From: Aricia agestis
Taxonomy: Eukaryota; Arthropoda; Insecta; Lepidoptera; Lycaenidae
Assembly: GCF_905147365.1 (NCBI RefSeq)
Contig: NC_056423.1
Location: 9,900,501-9,964,500 of the forward strand
DNA: 64,000 nt
Direction: 5' to 3'
Shown here: positions 59,428-64,000 of the stretch, one piece after another
How positions within the stretch are numbered: the first letter of the stretch is position 1
Layout of the letters: every line of letters begins with the position of its first letter
Program-made: the position numbers and the translations under genes
The notes under the pieces: model-generated
What the model was told of the DNA's origin: nothing
The model's database searches: none
Seen by the model: the letters and a program-made list of their open reading frames with translations, nothing else

Positions 59428-59901
59428 CCTTAGTGCTCACGAGTCAAGTCTTTTAACCCCTCAATCCTCATTCCCCAAGCGGCCGCATCCGGCCGTGCCA
59501 TATGTACTGCGGCTATAGAGTCACGGGGACCTGTCACATGACCGCCCCTAAAACATAGGCACCTAATTATTATTTAAGTTCGTCTTTATATTCAATTGCG
59601 ACCTAGTTATTGTGTCATTTCACAACCCCCTAGAAAGTCTTTTGATAAAATTTCAGGCTGCAACCACGCCTTGTATGTAAAGCTATCTAGCATAGTATGT
59701 AAGCACATTATGTAAGCCGCACACATCCACAAGCGGCGCAAGGTCGCGACTCGCGGCTCGCCACTGTGTCACTGCGACTGTCAAATATGTAGATTGTAGG
59801 TACACTCATATACACAACACTTTCCAAAATCAGCTGATTTTGAACACGAAATTTCGATACTGCTACTAGCTTGCTGCGTATAGCTGAGCTTGGGTCAATT
59901 T

Positions 59902-60159
59902 CAGTGCCGTAAACAGTCTTTTTTGCGCCCTGTGCGAGCTTTTACAACTGCGCCCTTGCTTTTTTTAGATATTATATTACCCAAAGCAATGTATAGGTCT
60001 ATTTTACTGTTGGAATCGTGCTCTAGGGGCGCAGCGGGAACTATTATCGGGATCAAACCGAAAAAATAATACTACTGCCTGGTTTGGCCATTTTTGCGCC
60101 CCCCCAGAGTCTACGCCCTGTGCCTGGGCACCGGTGGCACTGCCCTATTTACGGCATTG
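59902..60159. mobile_element. Probable hAT-type MITE
   Basis: The ends CAGTGCCGTAAA / TTTACGGCATTG are flanked by GTCAATTT and GCCAATTT, an 8 bp duplication with one mismatch. The interior repeats GCGCCCTGTGC-type motifs. Confidence 0.6.
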
Positions 60160-60344
60160 GCCAATTTTGACATCACACAAAGTATGTATTGTGGAAATTA
60201 ATGCTTACTAGGTGCTTCTGTATTATTATTTGTGTGGTGACAAAATAAAAATATTCTTATTCCTATTCTTATACTGCTGATTTTTCGCTCCTTCATATTA
60301 TATCTTTATGATATAGCAAAAAATTGTTATACTTAAAGAGGGTT

Positions 60345-60530
60345 TATATTATTGAAATCCAGTGATCCAATCCAGCGCTGGATTGCTGTTGGATTAATAT
60401 AAACAGTATTGGAATGCACTGGAATGCGCGGAATTGCATTTTAGTGCATTCCAGTACCCGTTTACATTATTCCAGTAGCAATGCAGCGTTGGATTGGATC
60501 ACTGGATTGTAAAAATGTAAACCGGCCATT
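60345..60530. repeat. MITE
   Basis: GGTTTATATTATTGAAATCC and CCAGTGATCCAATCCAGCGC on the left are matched by inverted ACGTTGGATTGGATCACTGG-type sequence on the right (GCAGCGTTGGATTGGATCAC). The centre GTGCATTCCAGT also pairs. Confidence 0.6.
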
Positions 60531-61239
60531 ATCGTAGGAGCTGCCTATACTTAAAAACGACCTTTTGTGATACATGGTAGATAAACAGCAAAATACGTGC
60601 TCACTCGGAAAAACTGGAAAAAAGGTTGCGTTATCAGACAGACAATCACACGCATAATTATTCGTAAATATTTGTAACTACTAGGTTCATACGGTTCACA
60701 ACTTTCTTTGGACAAAATCAGTCAACCTTCTCGACTGCGACAGTACTTTAAATTTATGATAAAAGCTGCAATTGTTAAAAATTTTATCGTTTCTGGCCGA
60801 GTGGCACGTGCTTGCCATATTTGATATTTATTGAAAGCGCCTTTTTATTTTGTACCTAATGTCAAGTACGAAAAGAGAGTATTTATGTTCGAATTCCTTA
60901 AAATTAAGGCTTCAACAATTCACAATATGAGTCACACTCACCACAATGCATTATGGTAAGAATTATTATTATGGTTAGAATACACCATATATTCTTACCA
61001 TAATAATTACTAGCTGTTTGACGAGCAATTCTTGTATTGCTCGTTTAAAGATATAAGATACTAAGTTAGAACTTCATATTGTGCCATTGATCAAGATGGA
61101 TTTAACCATGATTTTAGCAATTATTATTTGAAAAGCATAGAACACATTCGTAATATCTTATTTGACTAACTTGGAGAGATGTGGTCAGAGGTTTAAATGA
61201 CCCATCATGCCATGGGCGACCCATGAAGTGTCCCCATCA

Positions 61240-61325
61240 AAATCGGTTCAGCGGTTTGGGCGTGAAGAGGTAACCGACAGACAGACAAACGGACAGACAG
61301 ACACACTTTCGCATTTATAATATTA
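61240..61325. mobile_element. Helitron-like fragment
   Basis: TTCAGCGGTTTGGGCGTGAA, a CAGA run and the end TTATAATATTAGTAAG match the element at 41361-41525. Confidence 0.5.
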
Positions 61326-61723
61326 GTAAGTAACTAGTAACTAAGTAAGTATATAAGCAAGTTTTTATACAAACTTGATAGCTTGACCTTTTTACGTCGA
61401 ATTGTACGAGTAATGTTGTTTAAATTAAAGGGTCCAGATGTAGTGCATAAACGAGGTCTAAAAATTAGCTCTTAATTTCGGCCTTTTATTTCGACCACTA
61501 CCGGTGACCTCCAGTGTCTCATGGCCACCACCTCATACGAAGCCCCGCTCAAGGCTAAAGTACCTGAACTTTCGCAAGAGGAGGCTATGGTGTAAAATTT
61601 CCGACTAAAAAAACTGATCCATGATCTATAACAATAGTATAGACCAGCTACAAGGTTTCAAAAAATTATGTGCTGTATTTAAAATGCAGTTTTGTGATAA
61701 GCCTCGTCGCACTCAAAGACTAA

Positions 61724-61862
61724 GGGCCTGTTTCACCACTTCCTGATAAGTGCCAGATAGGCTATCCGCAACTTATTTTGACAGATTCTCTATACTCTAT
61801 CTGTCAAGTTAAGTTGTGGATAGCCTGTCCGGTACGTATCAGGAAGTGCTGAAACAGACCCT
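61724..61862. repeat. MITE family A, copy 3
   Basis: The full-length ends GGGCCTGTTTCACCACTTCC / inverse match 3575-3709. A short perfect palindrome follows at 61941-61975 (arms AGCCGCACTGAGTT). Confidence 0.65.
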
Positions 61863-62272
61863 AATGATTTTTATGAAGGGTTTGACAAAAATCGTATGAA
61901 TTTTTTGCTTTTAATTTATAATTATTACTTAATAATCACAGCCGCACTGAGTTACTTAACTCAGTGCGGCTGTTATACTTCGACTTATCAAGAATCTATT
62001 TAAATAAAAACCTTCGCACGAGTTCGGCAGCCACATGCGAAGCCTAGGCACATCGCGGGTTTTTCCATTGGCCAATCATGCTGAAGAAGGATCTTCCAAA
62101 TGATTTTTGACCGACTTCCAAAAAGGATTTTTTAAGAATATTGTTTTTACCTTGGAAGTCCTGTTAATTTTTTTGTTAAAAAATAATAATTATTAACATA
62201 CAATGTTAATAATTATTATTGTGTCCTTTATAATCATTTAATACCTATTTCACAAACTATTTTCTACACTAC

Positions 62273-63218
62273 TATTATAAAGAGGAAAGATTTGATTGTT
62301 TGTTTGTCTTGAATAGGCTCCGAAACTACTGGACCGATTTGAAAAATTCTTTTACCATTGGAATCCTGCATTATTTCTGCTGAACATAGGCTAATTTTTA
62401 TTTTGGAAAAATATAAGGTTCCGTAAGATATTTGGGATTTTCGGACGCAAGGTTTAAAAAATCAACCAGAAAAGTTACTTATTTTGCGTACGCTGCCTAA
62501 ACTATAAAAGATAGAGGCATAAAATGTTCTAAGTAATTATAGATCTTTTAAATATCTACAAAAAAGTCCGCGACACACTATACCTATCTATGTTGAGTGA
62601 GGCACAATAACCATTTTTTTATTAAAAAATCTAGAATTTTTTTTGACTATATTTAAATGCGTTTATTTAAATCATGCTATTGACCCTTATCAAAATAAAT
62701 TATTTCATCACTAAGTACAGTTAATGTAGATAATATTCGGTCTTTGAATGATTAAAATTGGACGTTTGGTTTTAATGTTATGGCGAAATTAAAATATTAC
62801 GATTTCTGCTGCACGTTGCGAATTGGGCGTCAAGGCGCGATGCGCGGGTGTGCGTGCGGTAGGGGAGAGATTTAATTATCAGTGCCACAGACTCGCCCGG
62901 AGAGTCCACGTAAATATTACCTCGATCGTGGGAATCGCAGACACAATAGATTTTCAATAGTTATGCGACAGCCGGGTGCTGCTTTATTGATTTGATATAG
63001 ACTATCGTGCTTCATTATTATAATCCTAATTTCAAAAAAGCTTTAAAAGTTAGGAAATTATTTGAAAGGGCTTATCTCACGAACTACTAGATCATTTTTT
63101 CTGTTATTTGGATTAGATAAGAAATAGACCACGTGAAGGATCATAGGCTTTTTTTTGGGGACTGATTTTTCTGTGAAATATCCAATTTACGCGGGCGAAG
63201 CCGCGCGGAACGTCTAGT
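62273..63218. mobile_element. Helitron-like element, large copy 2
   Basis: It starts 'ctacactactattataaaga' and ends GCGGGCGAAGCCGCGCGGAA then CGTCTAGT. It aligns with 1746-2636 and keeps a ~40 bp stretch near 62850 that the left copy lacks, while losing one that the left copy has. Confidence 0.6.
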
Positions 63219-63254
63219 ATTTTATAAACCTTTTTGTTCTACTTTTGCACCTTA

Positions 63255-63452
63255 GGCTTCTTACAGATGAACGGCACTTGTTGGGCAGTCGACGGCGGTC
63301 TACGGCATTCGACGGCATACCACGGCACGCGACGATGGCAGTTCCTGGATTTGTCTCATTGATTTTTTTTAACACTTGTCTAAGGCTGTCGTCGACTGCT
63401 ATCAACGCGCGCCGTCGAATGCCGTGGACAGGTGCCGTTCGTCTTTAAGTGC
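63255..63452. repeat. GC-rich inverted-repeat element
   Basis: TTACAGATGAACGGCACTTG pairs with GGTGCCGTTCGTCTTTAAG, and GTCGACGGCGGTCTACGGCA pairs with the right-hand CGCCGTCGAATGCCG. The open frames over it on both strands are chance. 63453-64000 shows no gene; 63715-63805 resembles 37020-37140. Confidence 0.55.
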
Positions 63453-64000
63453 GCTTAAAGTCTAGTTTAAGTGTTTGGGCGGAACAAACATCCATCCGAA
63501 TTTTGATTACATACAAAAACTGTAAACATCCTCTTTTTTTTAGCTACTATACAAGTAGCTAACTCTGGTGCTCGGATGCCGATGCGTTAGTATGCAGCGG
63601 GCGGTCGCGACTTGCGACACACTTGGCAGCCGCCGAGGTCGCCACGCAACTGGGGAAACACATGCTACTACACTAATTGTTGGACATGCTATTGTCTACT
63701 AGATGTACTACGTACCATGGAGGAAATTGATTCATAGTCTGATGGACCTATGTCATTTGGTAAGCTTATGTCAATTTAATGTTAGCTGTGATCGGTCGGA
63801 TGGATTTGACAAAACGCTACCAAATTACGTAGGTTGTCCTCTATAAATCTTCCTATAAATTAACTCTCTTATATTACTACTACAATGTACAATGTACTCC
63901 ATTGTTGGGCAATTGAAAATCGATGTGGAATTGTGGATTGTTTCCACCAAGTCAATAGGACGATGCAATTTTATGAGGTTGAGAGTTTTAAAGAACAGGA

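Overview
This window looks like nuclear DNA of a moth or butterfly (Lepidoptera). The background is AT-rich and the genes are split by spliceosomal introns, with single-exon genes scattered among them. There is an RR-2 cuticular-protein gene with a four-codon first exon. More than half of the space is small mobile elements of types typical of Lepidoptera: Helitron-like units ending in GCGAAGCCGCG-type hairpins, a ~300 bp SINE whose 3' part reads GGCAACGCACTTGCAG, and many palindromic MITEs. Nothing bacterial or viral was seen.

Layout. 1-7172: repeats only, probably including an intron of the next gene. 7173-8682 (-): first three coding exons of a RhoGAP-domain gene that runs off the left edge. 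8683-14405: mobile elements, including a hAT-type element with an 8 bp target duplication and a Mutator-type element with a 9 bp duplication. 14406-16389 (-): five-exon gene for a 431-residue protein with a KIX-like region and a C-terminal SRI domain, resembling the RNA polymerase II-binding half of RECQL5 without the helicase. 17408-18361 (+): SAMTOR (BMT2-like SAM sensor), single exon, head-to-head with the previous gene. 18943-19743 (-): SARNP, single exon, tail-to-tail with SAMTOR. 20463-22975: repeats, including a decayed jockey/CR1-type retroelement. 23863-31617 (-): KCMF1 ubiquitin ligase, nine exons, with a U12-type AT-AC intron. 32576-39815 (+): HAT1, nine exons, head-to-head with KCMF1. 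42840-55277 (-): MSL3, thirteen exons (chromo-barrel and MRG domains). 55723-56584 (-): RR-2 cuticle protein. 56585-64000: repeats only.

The genes are unlinked housekeeping genes rather than an operon-like system. Several act in chromatin or transcription: HAT1 acetylates new histone H4, MSL3 belongs to the male-specific-lethal acetyltransferase complex, the SRI protein probably binds the polymerase II tail, and SARNP acts in mRNA export. Exon structures were built by hand from splice sites, reading frame and family similarity, and all intron phases agree. One MSL3 exon (near 53905-54018) carries a one-base uncertainty in my counting.

The most unusual things are a ten-copy 29 bp tandem repeat in which every unit carries a copy of the MSL3 exon-5 splice donor, an AT-AC intron in KCMF1 invaded by a MITE 28 bases from its 5' splice site, the helicase-less RECQL5-like gene, and several long, nearly perfect palindromes, some nested in other elements. 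I see no clear sign of a wholly new multi-gene system.
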